This document shows positions 16,502 through 25,484 of a stretch of DNA of 64,000 nucleotides, piece by piece. A model generated the notes under the pieces. That model saw only the letters and a list, made by a program, of their open reading frames with translations, did not search any database and was not told the origin of the DNA. Every line of letters starts with the position of its first letter. Position 1 is the first letter of the stretch. Source of the DNA: Streptomyces sp. SAT1 (GTDB taxonomy: Bacteria; Actinomycetota; Actinomycetes; Streptomycetales; Streptomycetaceae); assembly GCF_001654495.1 (NCBI RefSeq), contig NZ_CP015849.1, positions 3,447,501-3,511,500 on the forward strand, written 5' to 3'. A program made the translations under genes and the position numbers.

Positions 16502-18529
16502 TCAGGCCAGCCGCACCGGCTTTTCCGGCCGTATGCCCGCGTCGATCAGCCAGGTCCGCAACGGGCCCGGATCGCCGTCCTCGACCAGGGCGAGGACCTT
16601 GGGGCCGAGGTCGGCGGCTCTCTCGCCGTCGATCAGCAGGGAGGGGCCGTCGAGCCAGTCGAGGCCGGGGGCGGCCCCGGCGGTGTCCATCGCGGCGCAG
16701 CACACCATCGCGGTGACGTGGTCGGCGAGGAGTTCCCGGCCGGTGCGCGGCGGCTGGAGCGGGAGGAGGGGAAGCGCGCCCTCGTCCCAGGGAGGTTCGG
16801 CGGGGGTCTGTCCACCGCTCTCCGCCGACGCCGGGGCGGCGGGCGCGGCGGCCTCCTCCCGGGCCAGCTCCGCGCTGAGCCCGGCGGCGAGCGCGGCACC
16901 GCGCTCGGTGCCCGGGTCGGACTCGTCGTCGTCCGGCCCGTACGACTCGTCCGGCCCGTATGACTCGTCCAGGCCGTATGCCTCGTCCGGGCCGTACGGC
17001 TCATGCGGCTCGTCCGCCCCGACCGGTCGTCCGGCCGCCGGGGCGGCCTGGGCCTTCTCGACGGATCCGGCGGGCCCGGGGGCTCCGGCGGGCCCGGCAA
17101 GTCCAGCGGGTCCGGGGGCTCCGGCAGGTCCGGCAGGTCCGGTGGGCTCAGCCGGTCGGGGCGCTTCGGCCGTTCGGGTGGGTTCAGCCGTGCCGGGGGG
17201 CTCGGCCGGTCCGTGCGGCGGGGACGCGAGGAGGTGGTCGGCGGAGAGATGCCGCAGGACCCGTTCCAGCGTCGCGCCGTGCGGGTCGCCGGCCGGGGAG
17301 CCGGGGGCGCGGCGGACGCCCAGCGCGTCCAGTACGCGGTGCAGGCGGGCGGCGTCGGTGCGCCACTTGCGGTCGACGACCTCCTCCGGGTAGTCCGCCC
17401 AGTCCACCGGGGCCCAGTCCGGACCGGTCCCGGCCGGGCCGCCGTGGAAGAGCCGCGCCGCCAGCAGCGAGGTCGCCTCGTCCACCGTGCCGGGCTCCTC
17501 CAGCAGGTCGCAGGCGGGCCGCTCGCCCAGCCGCGAGGCGAACCCCTCGGCCAGGCGGTCGCGCCGGGACAGCTCCGTGAGGGCCGCGACGACGCCCGCG
17601 TCCAGCCGGGACGGCCAGCGACCCATCCGCCAGGCGGGCAGCGCCACCCGGGTCAGCAGCCGGTCCCAGCCCGCGTACGCCAGGCCCACCTGCTCCTGGG
17701 CGACGATCCGCAGCCCGTAGTCCACAGCCTGTGCACGGTCGGCCGCCGCCGCGGCCACGCCCCGTTCCATCAGGGCCGCGTCCTCCCGGCAGCCGCGGAG
17801 CATCAGCCGGGCCACCCAGCCGACGGCCGCGCACACCGCGTGGGACAGCGGACACCGCCCGGAAGTCGAGGCGGCGGCCACCGCCGCGTCCAGCCCGCGG
17901 ACGAACCGGCGGGCGGCGGCTATGTCGGGGTGCGCCGAGGGGCCCGTACCGGCCACGACCGGGGCGAGGACGGCCCGCAGCTCGCCGACGCGCATCCACC
18001 ACAGGAACGGGGAGCCGATGACCAGCACCGGCGCGGCCGCCGCCCGGCGGGAGCGGCCCGCCGGCGGGGCGCCGGGGCCGTCCGGCTCGTCCCGGTCGGC
18101 GCCCGCGGGGTGTCCGTGGGCCGGATGCGTCCGGTCCTCCAGCCAGCTGTCGCAGTCCGGGGTCAGCGCTATGGCGGACGGGGCCGGGACGTCGAGCCGG
18201 TCGGCGAGGTCGCGCACCAGGCGGTACAGGTCCGGGGCGGACTCCTCCGGGACCGGGACCGTGGGGCTCATCGCGGGGCGGGCGCGGGCGACGACCGCCC
18301 CGATGCCGACGGCGGCCAGCAGGACGACGACCGCCACGGCGCCGACCACCCACCGGGCGAGGTCCCAGCCGTGGCCCACGAGATGGCCGGTGGAACCGCC
18401 GACGAGCAGGATCACGGCGACGGCGGCGGGCAGCAGGGCGACGGCCAGCGCGCGTCCGCGGACACGCAGCACGGCCAGGGCCCGGGAGCGCGCCGACTGC
18501 GCACTGCCTTCCACACCGGTTCCGGTCAC
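16502..18529 (-). CDS. large membrane protein with Pro/Gly-rich repeat linker
   Basis: A 675-residue protein of unknown function conserved in Streptomyces. Two transmembrane segments lie near the N-terminus (about 28-50 and 60-80). The following region (DLYRLVRDLADRLDVPAPSAIALTPDCDSWL) resembles M48-peptidase-associated domains but no HExxH is visible, so it is probably not an active protease. Residues about 460-560 are low complexity: collagen-like GPAGPAGAPGPAG runs and several copies of a YGPDES-type repeat. The C-terminal ~110 residues are globular again (GRELLADHVTAMVCCAAMD). GTG start with a weak ribosome-binding site. Confidence 0.7.
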   Translation of the reverse strand: MTGTGVEGSAQSARSRALAVLRVRGRALAVALLPAAVAVILLVGGSTGHLVGHGWDLARWVVGAVAVVVLLAAVGIGAVVARARPAMSPTVPVPEESAPDLYRLVRDLADRLDVPAPSAIALTPDCDSWLEDRTHPAHGHPAGADRDEPDGPGAPPAGRSRRAAAAPVLVIGSPFLWWMRVGELRAVLAPVVAGTGPSAHPDIAAARRFVRGLDAAVAAASTSGRCPLSHAVCAAVGWVARLMLRGCREDAALMERGVAAAAADRAQAVDYGLRIVAQEQVGLAYAGWDRLLTRVALPAWRMGRWPSRLDAGVVAALTELSRRDRLAEGFASRLGERPACDLLEEPGTVDEATSLLAARLFHGGPAGTGPDWAPVDWADYPEEVVDRKWRTDAARLHRVLDALGVRRAPGSPAGDPHGATLERVLRHLSADHLLASPPHGPAEPPGTAEPTRTAEAPRPAEPTGPAGPAGAPGPAGLAGPAGAPGPAGSVEKAQAAPAAGRPVGADEPHEPYGPDEAYGLDESYGPDESYGPDDDESDPGTERGAALAAGLSAELAREEAAAPAAPASAESGGQTPAEPPWDEGALPLLPLQPPRTGRELLADHVTAMVCCAAMDTAGAAPGLDWLDGPSLLIDGERAADLGPKVLALVEDGDPGPLRTWLIDAGIRPEKPVRLA

Positions 18530-18741
18530 GACCGGACGTCACCCCCTCCCGACTGTCCTGAACTGCCCTGTGGTGCTCACTCCCCCACTGTGGCACCCGC
18601 CACTGACATCGCAATGCCGGTGGGCCAAGTGCCGGAACGCTTGCGCCGCACCCTAGTTGGGGGTCCGGCCCACGTCAGCCGGATGGGCCATTGCTCACTC
18701 GATGGAATGGCTTTGGTCAGAGGTGGATGACACAGAGCAAA

Positions 18742-18774
18742 GATCAGGCCCCGGATTCTGTCCGGGGCCTGATC
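18742..18774 (-). terminator. terminator downstream of purD
   Basis: A perfect 14-bp stem (GATCAGGCCCCGGA 18742-18755, complement 18761-18774) with loop TTCTG lies 28 nt past the purD stop. On the purD strand the tail is CTTTG, so it is a weak T-run. It may also serve as a barrier to the upstream gap (18530-18741), in which I see no gene. Confidence 0.8.
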
Positions 18775-18802
18775 ATCGGAAAAGGGTGCCTGAGGCCCTT
18801 GG

Positions 18803-20056
18803 CTAGGCGCCCGCCGCCGCCTTGGCGGCGATGTCGGTGCGATGCTGGGAGCCGTCGAGGCGGATGCGGCCGACCGCCGTGTACGCGCGTTCGCGCGCCT
18901 CGGCGAGGTCCTTGCCGACAGCCGTGACGGACAGGACGCGGCCGCCCGCGCTCAGGACGGCGCCGTCCTCCTGCCGGGTGCCTGCGTGCAGGACGTAGGC
19001 GTGCGGGGCGTCCTCGGCGGCCACCTCGTCGAGACCCGTGATCGGGTCGCCGGTGCGCGGGGTGCCGGGGTAGTTGTGCGAGGCGACGACCACGGTCACG
19101 GCCGCCTCGTCGCTCCAGCGCAGCGGCTCCAGGTCGCCGAGGGTCCCGGTGGCCGCGGCCAGCAGGACGCCCGCCAGCGGGGTCCGCAGGCGGGCCAGGA
19201 CGACCTGGGTCTCCGGGTCGCCGAACCGGGCGTTGAACTCGATCACCCGGATCCCGCGGCCGGTGATCGCGAGCCCCGCGTAGAGCAGCCCGGAGAACGG
19301 GGTGCCCCGGCGGCGCAGCTCGTCGACGGTGGGCTGGAGGACGGTCCGCAGCACCTCGTCCACCAGGGTGGGTTCCACCCAGGGCAGCGGCGAGTACGCG
19401 CCCATGCCGCCCGTGTTCGGGCCCGCGTCGCCGTCCAGGGCGCGCTTGAAGTCCTGGGCGGGCTGGAGCGGGAGCACCGTCACACCGTCGGTGACGGCGA
19501 AGAGGGAGACCTCGGGGCCGTCGAGGAACTCCTCGACGACCACGCGGTCACAGGCGGCGGCGTGGGACCTGGCCGCCTCGATGTCGTCGGTGACGACGAC
19601 ACCCTTTCCGGCGGCGAGCCCGTCGTCCTTGACGACATAGGGAGCGCCGAAGGCGCCCAGCGCCGCGTCGGTCTCCTCGGGCGTGGTGCACACGTAGGAC
19701 CGGGCCGTGGGGACGCCGGCCCCGGCCATCACGTCCTTGGCGAACGCCTTGGAGCCCTCCAGCCGCGCGGCCTGACCGGACGGCCCGAAGACCGGGACGC
19801 CCGCCTCGCGCACGGCGTCGGCGACCCCGGCGACCAGCGGCGCCTCGGGCCCGACGACCACCAGATCGGCACCGAGCCGGGTGGCCAGCGCTGCGACGGC
19901 CGCGCCGTCGAGGGCGTCGACCTGGTGCAGCTCGGCGACCTCGGCGATACCGGCGTTGCCGGGCGCGCAGTGCAGCGCGGTGACGTCGGGGTCGAGGGAC
20001 AGGGAACGGCACAGGGCGTGCTCACGAGCACCGCCGCCGATGACGAGGACCTTCAC
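18803..20056 (-). CDS. purD: phosphoribosylamine-glycine ligase (GAR synthetase)
   Basis: Second step of purine synthesis: joins glycine to phosphoribosylamine with ATP. The 417-residue ATP-grasp enzyme opens with [15 protein letters not shown] (N-terminal Rossmann-like domain), has the [18 protein letters not shown] motif, the ATP-grasp loop [14 protein letters not shown], and the metal/ATP site [11 protein letters not shown]. Length and order match the family. It stands alone on the minus strand about 140 nt from dnaX, which is in the same orientation. The final product feeds PurN, which is not in this window. Confidence 0.97.
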   Translation of the reverse strand: MKVLVIGGGAREHALCRSLSLDPDVTALHCAPGNAGIAEVAELHQVDALDGAAVAALATRLGADLVVVGPEAPLVAGVADAVREAGVPVFGPSGQAARLEGSKAFAKDVMAGAGVPTARSYVCTTPEETDAALGAFGAPYVVKDDGLAAGKGVVVTDDIEAARSHAAACDRVVVEEFLDGPEVSLFAVTDGVTVLPLQPAQDFKRALDGDAGPNTGGMGAYSPLPWVEPTLVDEVLRTVLQPTVDELRRRGTPFSGLLYAGLAITGRGIRVIEFNARFGDPETQVVLARLRTPLAGVLLAAATGTLGDLEPLRWSDEAAVTVVVASHNYPGTPRTGDPITGLDEVAAEDAPHAYVLHAGTRQEDGAVLSAGGRVLSVTAVGKDLAEARERAYTAVGRIRLDGSQHRTDIAAKAAAGA

Positions 20057-20196
20057 GGGGTCAGCCTAACGGCAGAGCGCGGCACCCCCTTGTGCGGGTT
20101 GCCGAGGGGGCGGAGGCCAGGTGCTCGTACGTTCCTCCGAAGCCGGCGAAGCCCGTAGGACCCGGTGGGGCCCCGCCGCCCGCTACTCCTGCTCCG

Positions 20197-22662
20197 TTAC
20201 TCCGTCGGGTACTCGTCGACGACGGTCGCGCCCAGCTCCCGCACGATCAGGTCGTGGCCGGACAGGGCCGACTCGTCGAGGTCCGGGTCGTCGTCCTCGG
20301 GAATGTCGTCCTCGGGGGCCACGGGCGCGGGCTCGGGGGCGGCGGGCCGGGCCGGGCGGGCCGACTGGGACGCAGCCGGGGAGCCGCCGGGGCCCGGGGC
20401 CGCCGTACGCGCCGGGGCCGGGCGGTCCGCGGCCGGGGCGGACCCGGGAGCCGCGGATCCGGCCGGGGAGCCCGCCGTACGCTGCGGGGCCGCGCCGCCA
20501 CCGGGGAAGGCACCGCCGCCTCCGCCGTACCCGCCGCCTCCGTAGCCGCCGGCGGGCTGCGGGACGGGGGCGCCGCCGCCCGACGGGTCGACGACCGCCT
20601 CGACCTTCCACTGGACGTTGAACTGCTCGGCCAGCGCCTGCCGCAGTACGTCCTCGCTGCCGCTGCCGGCGAAGTTGTCGCGGGCGCCCGCGTTGACGAA
20701 GCCGAGTTGGAGGGTGGTGCCGTCGAACCCGGTGACCTGGGCGTTCTGGCTGAGCAGGATCCAGGTGAAGCGGCGGCGGTTCTTCACCGCCTCCAGGATG
20801 TTGGGCCACAGCTGGCGCGGGTCGAGCCCGCCGCCCGCCGGGGCGGGCGCGGCGGCGGCCGGAGCCTGGGGCGCGGGGGCGGCGGAGGCCGCCTGCGGGG
20901 TGTGCGCGGGGGCCGGTGCCGCGCCGGGCCGGGCCGCGGGCTGACCGCCACCGGGTGCCGCGGCCGTGGGCCAGCCGCCGGGCCGCCGGGCACCGGATCC
21001 GGCACCGGCACCGGCACCGGCGCCGGATCCCGCACCCGCTCCGGCGGGCGCCGCCGTGGGCCAGGCGCCGGGCGCGGCCGCGGGAGCCGACGCGGGCGCG
21101 GCCTCCGGGGACGGCGCGACGGCCGGGGCCGGGGACTGCTGCGGTGAGGCGGCGGGAGCCTGCGGCGCCTCGTGCGCGGGCGCTCCCTGGGGCTGAGGGC
21201 GGTCGGCGGCGGGCGCGGCGGACCCCTGGCCGTACTCCCCGGCGCCCGCGGGCACGGCCGCTCCGCCCGGCGCGGCAGGAGCGGCGAGGGGAGAACCGTC
21301 CGCCCCTCCGGCGCCACCGGGCGCTCCCTGGGACCCCGGCACACCGGGCGACGTCCCCTGGGGCCCCGGTGTCCGCACCGCCGCGCGGGCCGCCGCCGCA
21401 CCGCCGCCGGGCGGCACCGGGGCACCGGCCGCGGCGGCTCCGCCGTGGGCCTCGGGTCCGGGCACGTACCCCATCGCGGGGGCTCCGGCGCCGGTGCTGA
21501 AGTGCACGCCGCGCTCGATGCGGTCGAGGCGGGCCATCACGGACCGCTCGTCGCCGTACGCGGCGGGCAGCAGCACGCGCGCGCAGATCAGTTCGAGCTG
21601 GAGGCGGGGCGAGGTGGCGCCGCGCATCTCCGTCAGTCCCTCGTTGACCAGGTCGGCGGCGCGGCTCAGCTCGGCGGCGCCGAAGGAGCGGGCCTGGGCC
21701 TGCATGCGCTCGATCACGTCGGCGGGCGCGTCGATGAGACCCTTCTCGGCCGCGTCGGGCACGGCGGCCAGGATCACCAGGTCCCGCAGCCGCTCCAGCA
21801 GGTCGGCGACGAAGCGCCGCGGGTCGTTGCCGCCCTCGATGATGCGGTCGACGACCTCGAAGGCACCGGAGCCGTCACCGGACGAGAACGCCTCGACCAC
21901 CGAGTCGAGCAGTGAACCGTCCGTGTACCCGAGGAGCGAGGTGGCCATGGCGTACGTCACACCGGCCTCGCCCGCACCGGCGAGCAACTGGTCCATGACG
22001 GACATCGAGTCACGCACGGATCCGGCACCGGCCCGCACGACCAGCGGAAGCACCCCGTCCTCGACCGGGATGGCCTCCTTCCCGCACACCTCGCCCAGGT
22101 AGTCCCGCAGGGTGCCGGGCGGCACCAGCCGGAAGGGGTAGTGGTGGGTCCGCGAACGGATCGTCCCGATGACCTTCTCGGGCTCCGTGGTGGCGAAGAT
22201 GAACTTCAGATGCTCCGGCGGCTCCTCCACCACCTTGAGCAGCGCGTTGAAACCGGCCGACGTGACCATGTGGGCCTCGTCGATGATGTAGATCTTGTAC
22301 CGGCTGCGCGCGGGCCCGAAGAACGCCTTCTCGCGCAGGTCACGGGCGTCGTCCACACCGCCGTGCGACGCGGCGTCGATCTCGATGACGTCGATGGAGC
22401 CGGGCCCGTTGCGCGCCAGGTCACGGCAGGAGTCGCACTCGCCGCAGGGCGTGGGCGTCGGGCCGTTCTCGCAGTTCAGGCAGCGGGCGAGGATGCGTGC
22501 GCTGGTCGTCTTGCCGCAGCCGCGCGGACCACTGAACAGATACGCGTGATTGACCCGGTTGTTCCGCAGCGCCTGCTGCAGCGGGTCGGTGACATGCTCC
22601 TGCCCGATGACCTCGGCGAAGGACTCCGGTCGGTAGCGGCGGTACAGCGCGAGAGACGACAC
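20197..22662 (-). CDS. dnaX: DNA polymerase III subunits gamma/tau
   Basis: Clamp-loader ATPase of the replisome, 821 residues. The start is GTG at 22662, giving VSSLALYRRYRPESFAEVIGQ; upstream residues are not conserved. The AAA+ core has Walker A in SGPRGCGKTTSAR, a four-Cys zinc module just after, and IIDEAHMVT (Walker B). Residues from about 390 to 640 form a long Ala/Pro/Gly linker, including an alternating Gly-Ala-Gly-Ser stretch. Domain V follows (LWPNILEAVKNRRRFTWILLSQNAQV), then another disordered segment and an acidic tail. I saw no A-rich slippery site for a gamma frameshift. The SRP RNA lies just upstream. Confidence 0.95.
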   Translation of the reverse strand: MSSLALYRRYRPESFAEVIGQEHVTDPLQQALRNNRVNHAYLFSGPRGCGKTTSARILARCLNCENGPTPTPCGECDSCRDLARNGPGSIDVIEIDAASHGGVDDARDLREKAFFGPARSRYKIYIIDEAHMVTSAGFNALLKVVEEPPEHLKFIFATTEPEKVIGTIRSRTHHYPFRLVPPGTLRDYLGEVCGKEAIPVEDGVLPLVVRAGAGSVRDSMSVMDQLLAGAGEAGVTYAMATSLLGYTDGSLLDSVVEAFSSGDGSGAFEVVDRIIEGGNDPRRFVADLLERLRDLVILAAVPDAAEKGLIDAPADVIERMQAQARSFGAAELSRAADLVNEGLTEMRGATSPRLQLELICARVLLPAAYGDERSVMARLDRIERGVHFSTGAGAPAMGYVPGPEAHGGAAAAGAPVPPGGGAAAARAAVRTPGPQGTSPGVPGSQGAPGGAGGADGSPLAAPAAPGGAAVPAGAGEYGQGSAAPAADRPQPQGAPAHEAPQAPAASPQQSPAPAVAPSPEAAPASAPAAAPGAWPTAAPAGAGAGSGAGAGAGAGSGARRPGGWPTAAAPGGGQPAARPGAAPAPAHTPQAASAAPAPQAPAAAAPAPAGGGLDPRQLWPNILEAVKNRRRFTWILLSQNAQVTGFDGTTLQLGFVNAGARDNFAGSGSEDVLRQALAEQFNVQWKVEAVVDPSGGGAPVPQPAGGYGGGGYGGGGGAFPGGGAAPQRTAGSPAGSAAPGSAPAADRPAPARTAAPGPGGSPAASQSARPARPAAPEPAPVAPEDDIPEDDDPDLDESALSGHDLIVRELGATVVDEYPTE

Positions 22663-22728
22663 GCATACGAGGTTATAGGCGCCCACCGACAACCGGCGTG
22701 GCCCGCGGATCCACCCGCCCACGCAAGG

Positions 22729-22814
22729 GCCCCCCACGCACCCGCCAGAGCCGACCTACCCTTGCTGCCTTCCGGCCCTGGGGGAGTTCAGTCAGATAGC
22801 GCCGCGTGAGGGGC
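22729..22814 (-). ncRNA. ffs: small signal recognition particle RNA (4.5S RNA)
   Basis: On the minus strand the sequence contains the hallmark apical SRP segment CAGGGCCGGAAGGCAGCAAGG, with the GGAA tetraloop and the asymmetric loop that binds Ffh. The ends pair as CCCCTCACGC (near 22813-22804) with GCGTGGGGGG (near 22739-22730), giving an ~86-nt hairpin. It partners Ffh to target membrane proteins. Ends are estimated from base pairing to within a few nt. Position next to dnaX and tRNA-Ser is usual for Streptomyces. Confidence 0.92.
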
Positions 22815-22890
22815 TGCCGAAAGACTACCCGATCCCGGGGGCCGAGAACGAGTTCGCGAGCACTCCTCCGCGTCATGTAATGTTCCCAGC

Positions 22891-22975
22891 GGAGGATTCG
22901 CCTAGAGGCCTAGGGCGCACGCTTGGAAAGCGTGTTGGGGGCAACCCCTCACGAGTTCGAATCTCGTATCCTCCG
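22891..22975 (+). tRNA. tRNA-Ser (anticodon GGA)
   Basis: An 85-nt class II tRNA with acceptor GGAGGAT/ATCCTCC, anticodon arm ACGCT/AGCGT around TGGAA (anticodon GGA), and a long variable arm (TTGGGGGCAACCCCTC). The 3' CCA is encoded (22976-22978), unlike the other tRNA genes in this window. tRNA-Ser genes are frequent integration sites, and the next gene is phage-related. Confidence 0.96.
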
Positions 22976-22997
22976 CCAGTGCCTCACCGGGCACGAT

Positions 22998-23033
22998 GTC
23001 GAAGGGCCCCCTGGAAACAGGGGGCCCTTCGAC
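22998..23033 (+). terminator. terminator of tRNA-Ser(GGA)
   Basis: A perfect 16-bp stem (22998-23013 with 23018-23033) capped by a GAAA tetraloop; no T-run follows. Confidence 0.85.
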
Positions 23034-23072
23034 GTTGGTGGTCTCGGTTGCGGCCATCCCTCTGCCGCTTTA

Positions 23073-23104
<32 letters not shown>

Positions 23105-23117
23105 ACAAGGATCACGA

Positions 23118-24092
23118 ATGACGCAGAGCACACCCGGCCCGGTCGGTCGCTTTCACTCGGGGCGTGTGGTCGAGGGGCGCCCGCAGGCTCTGGACGCCTG
23201 GCGTGTCACGACCGGCGACGCGGAGGTGGCCGCCCGCGTCGCCGGTCTGCTGGGCGGTCGGCCTCAGCCGAACGAAGGGGGAGAAGGACTCGCCCACGAA
23301 GTGCTGACGAAGACGGAGACGGTACGCGTACTCCTGGAGGGACCCGACGCGGTGGCGTCCCACATGGTGCTCTGGGGCAGCAAGGGGATCGTCCACCGAT
23401 GCGACGGCCTGGAGTTCCTGTCGCCGGAGGAGAAGAAGGGCCAGCCGTGCGGCTGCCCTCCGCTGCTTGCGGACAGGAGGCTGGCGGCCAGGGAAGGGCG
23501 CGGCCCGTCGCCGTCCATCAGCCTCACCTTCCGGATCGCCGCGGAACCCGCGCTCGGCGAGTTCCGCTTCATGAGCGGCTCGTGGCAGTTGGCCGTGCAG
23601 CTCGCCGACCTGGCGGACGCGCTGGAGCGGGTCGGCGGCCCGGCCGTCTGCGACCTCACCCTGGAGCTCGTCGTCTGCACGACCAAGGCGGGGAGGAGTG
23701 TCTGCTACCGGAAGCCGGTGGTCACCGTGCTCGGCAGCCCCGGTGCCGTTGCTCCCCAGTCCCCGCCACCGGCTGCCGAGCCCGCGCCTGCCCCCGCGCC
23801 CTCTCCGCTCCGCCGCAGGGCCAGGCCGGCCCCCGAGTCCACGGCCCCCGAACCCACCGTCCCGCCCTCGCCCGAGCCGAGCCGCACGGTCAGCGTGGAC
23901 GCCGCTCTGCTCCGCCGGGCCGCCGAGGTGCTCGGCACCGACGGCCACGAGGAGACCGTCACCGCCGCCCTGTCCGAGATCGTGGCGGGACGGCGGCGGA
24001 CCGCGGAACTCGTCCGGCTGCGCGAGCAGGTCGGGCGGATCGCCGCCATCGCGGGGCAGGCACTCCAGGGCCGGGATTCGTCACTCACCTGA
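23118..24092 (+). CDS. phage Gp3-like (recombination directionality factor family) protein with C-terminal VapB-like domain
   Basis: A 324-residue protein. Residues about 1-210 (GRFHSGRVVEGRPQALDAWRVTTGDAEVAARVAGLLGG) recall the phiC31/phiBT1 Gp3 family, whose founding members switch serine integrases from integration to excision; many chromosomal copies have no tested role. A Pro-rich linker (215-260) leads to about residues 262-315 (VDAALLRRAAEVLGTDGHEETVTAALSEIV), which look like a VapB-type ribbon-helix-helix DNA-binding domain. AAGGA lies 8 nt before the ATG. It directly follows tRNA-Ser(GGA). No integrase is nearby, so it is either a relic or a domesticated regulator. The Gp3 assignment is from memory of the family. 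Confidence 0.7.
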   Translation: MTQSTPGPVGRFHSGRVVEGRPQALDAWRVTTGDAEVAARVAGLLGGRPQPNEGGEGLAHEVLTKTETVRVLLEGPDAVASHMVLWGSKGIVHRCDGLEFLSPEEKKGQPCGCPPLLADRRLAAREGRGPSPSISLTFRIAAEPALGEFRFMSGSWQLAVQLADLADALERVGGPAVCDLTLELVVCTTKAGRSVCYRKPVVTVLGSPGAVAPQSPPPAAEPAPAPAPSPLRRRARPAPESTAPEPTVPPSPEPSRTVSVDAALLRRAAEVLGTDGHEETVTAALSEIVAGRRRTAELVRLREQVGRIAAIAGQALQGRDSSLT

Positions 24093-24155
24093 TCGGTTCC
24101 GGCCGTCCCTGACGGGGCGATGAGGCTCTCCGGCGCAGCCGGGTCACGGGCGGGG

Positions 24156-24785
24156 TCAGTTCGTGCCGATGTCGACCTGCGAGGTGGGGAAGCAGCTCGG
24201 GGCGGGCCGGGTCAGCATGTAGGCCATGCTGCCCACGGACTTGTGCAGGGCGCTCCCCGGGGCTTCGTCGACGATCAGCAGGGTGTCGCCGTGCGGGATC
24301 GCACCGGGGTCGAGGAGCGCGACGCGGCCGTTCTCCGGGTCCAGGGACATCGCCGCGCCGAGGTGGCCGGTGTCGACCGGGGTGACCTTGGAGTCACAGG
24401 TGGCCGAGGGGGTCAGGACGACGGCGGGCAGGCCCGCCCGCCGCAGCGCCGCCTGGAGCCCGGAGAGCTTCGTACCGACGATCTTGAGCGCGACGACCTT
24501 GTCGGGGCGGACCGTCACCGAGTAGTCGACGTTGGCGAAGGCGGGCGCGGAGCCGCCGCCCGTGGTCGGCGGAGCGACCGACGTCGCCTGCGGCGCGGCC
24601 GGACCGCTGCCCGCCTGGGTGCCCAGGACGACGGCGGTGACGGCGGCGGCCAGCCCGACCGAGGTGACCGCGATACGGCGGGTGTGGCGCGGCCGGACCG
24701 GGGCCGGGGAGGGGACGGGCAGGGCTGTGGCGCGGGCCGCCAGTTCGTCGCCGAGCCGCTGCTGGAAGTTGACGGGGACGTTCAC
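24156..24785 (-). CDS. putative membrane partner (anti-sigma-like) of the adjacent ECF sigma factor
   Basis: A 209-residue protein with a short cytosolic N-terminus (MNVPVNFQQRLGDELAARAT), one transmembrane segment at about residues 37-57, a Pro/Thr-rich stretch and an extracytoplasmic C-terminal domain with two Cys. Its ATG overlaps the sigma gene's TGA by 4 nt, which is how anti-sigma genes are usually arranged. No ZAS-type HxxxCxxC motif is visible, so it would be an atypical anti-sigma factor. Function is inferred from context only. Confidence 0.6.
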   Translation of the reverse strand: MNVPVNFQQRLGDELAARATALPVPSPAPVRPRHTRRIAVTSVGLAAAVTAVVLGTQAGSGPAAPQATSVAPPTTGGGSAPAFANVDYSVTVRPDKVVALKIVGTKLSGLQAALRRAGLPAVVLTPSATCDSKVTPVDTGHLGAAMSLDPENGRVALLDPGAIPHGDTLLIVDEAPGSALHKSVGSMAYMLTRPAPSCFPTSQVDIGTN

Positions 24786-25354
24786 GAGGCGGCCTCCAGG
24801 AGGGCGTTCAGGGACGGGTTGGACGGCGGGGTGGCGTTGCGCAGGGCCTTGCGGGCCCGGTGCAGGCGCATCCGGGCGGTGGCGGTGCCGATGCCCAGGG
24901 CCTGGGCGGCCTCCCGGGTGGTCAGGCCGTCGACGGCCACCAGGTCCAGCACGGCGCGCAGCGGTTCGGACAGCGCGGCGTGGTGCCCGGCCAGCTGCCG
25001 GGCGGCGCGGTCCGCGTCGATGCGCGACTCGATCGCGGCGGCGTCCTGCTCGTCCAGCAGCCGGTGGCCGGCGATCCTGGAGACGGCGCGCCGCTCCCGG
25101 GCGCTGCCGCGGAAGTGCGCGGCCAGGACGTTGCGGGCGATGCCGTACAGCCAGGCGAGGGGCGTGCCCCGCCGGGCGTCGTAACCGTCCGCCCGTTCCA
25201 GCGCGGTCAGGAAGATGTCGGCGGTCAGGTCGGCGGCCAGATGCACGCTGTCGGTACGCCGGGTGACGAAGCCGAGGACCGCGTCGAAGTTCTGCCGGTA
25301 GAACTCGGCGAACCCGGAGGGGTCTCGTACAGGCGGGGATACAGGTGGGGACAT
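24782..25354 (-). CDS. ECF-family RNA polymerase sigma factor
   Basis: A 190-residue group 4 sigma factor. Region 2 includes FAEFYRQNFDAVLGFVTRR and DLTADIFLTALERADGYDARRGTPLAWLYGIARN; region 4 has LRAVLDLVAVDGLTTREAAQALGIGTATARMRLHRAR. The frame opens at 25399 (GTG), but ATG 25354 has a good GGAG site 7 nt upstream and is preferred. It is translationally coupled to the downstream single-pass membrane protein, its likely regulator. Target promoters are unknown. Confidence 0.9.
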   Translation of the reverse strand: MSPPVSPPVRDPSGFAEFYRQNFDAVLGFVTRRTDSVHLAADLTADIFLTALERADGYDARRGTPLAWLYGIARNVLAAHFRGSARERRAVSRIAGHRLLDEQDAAAIESRIDADRAARQLAGHHAALSEPLRAVLDLVAVDGLTTREAAQALGIGTATARMRLHRARKALRNATPPSNPSLNALLEAAS

Positions 25355-25484
25355 CGGGTGCTCCGTGGGCACGGACGCTCCTTGCGACGGGCGGGTCACT
25401 GCCTTACACCCCTACTTGGCTCCGGCGCCGCAAAGCGTCACATGGCCCCCGCCGGTGTGCGGCCGGGCCGAGCGCCCGCCGGGG

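Noticed and set aside
20600..22600. Several long plus-strand ORFs antisense to dnaX
   Set aside because: They mirror the GC-rich third positions of dnaX and contain no domains.
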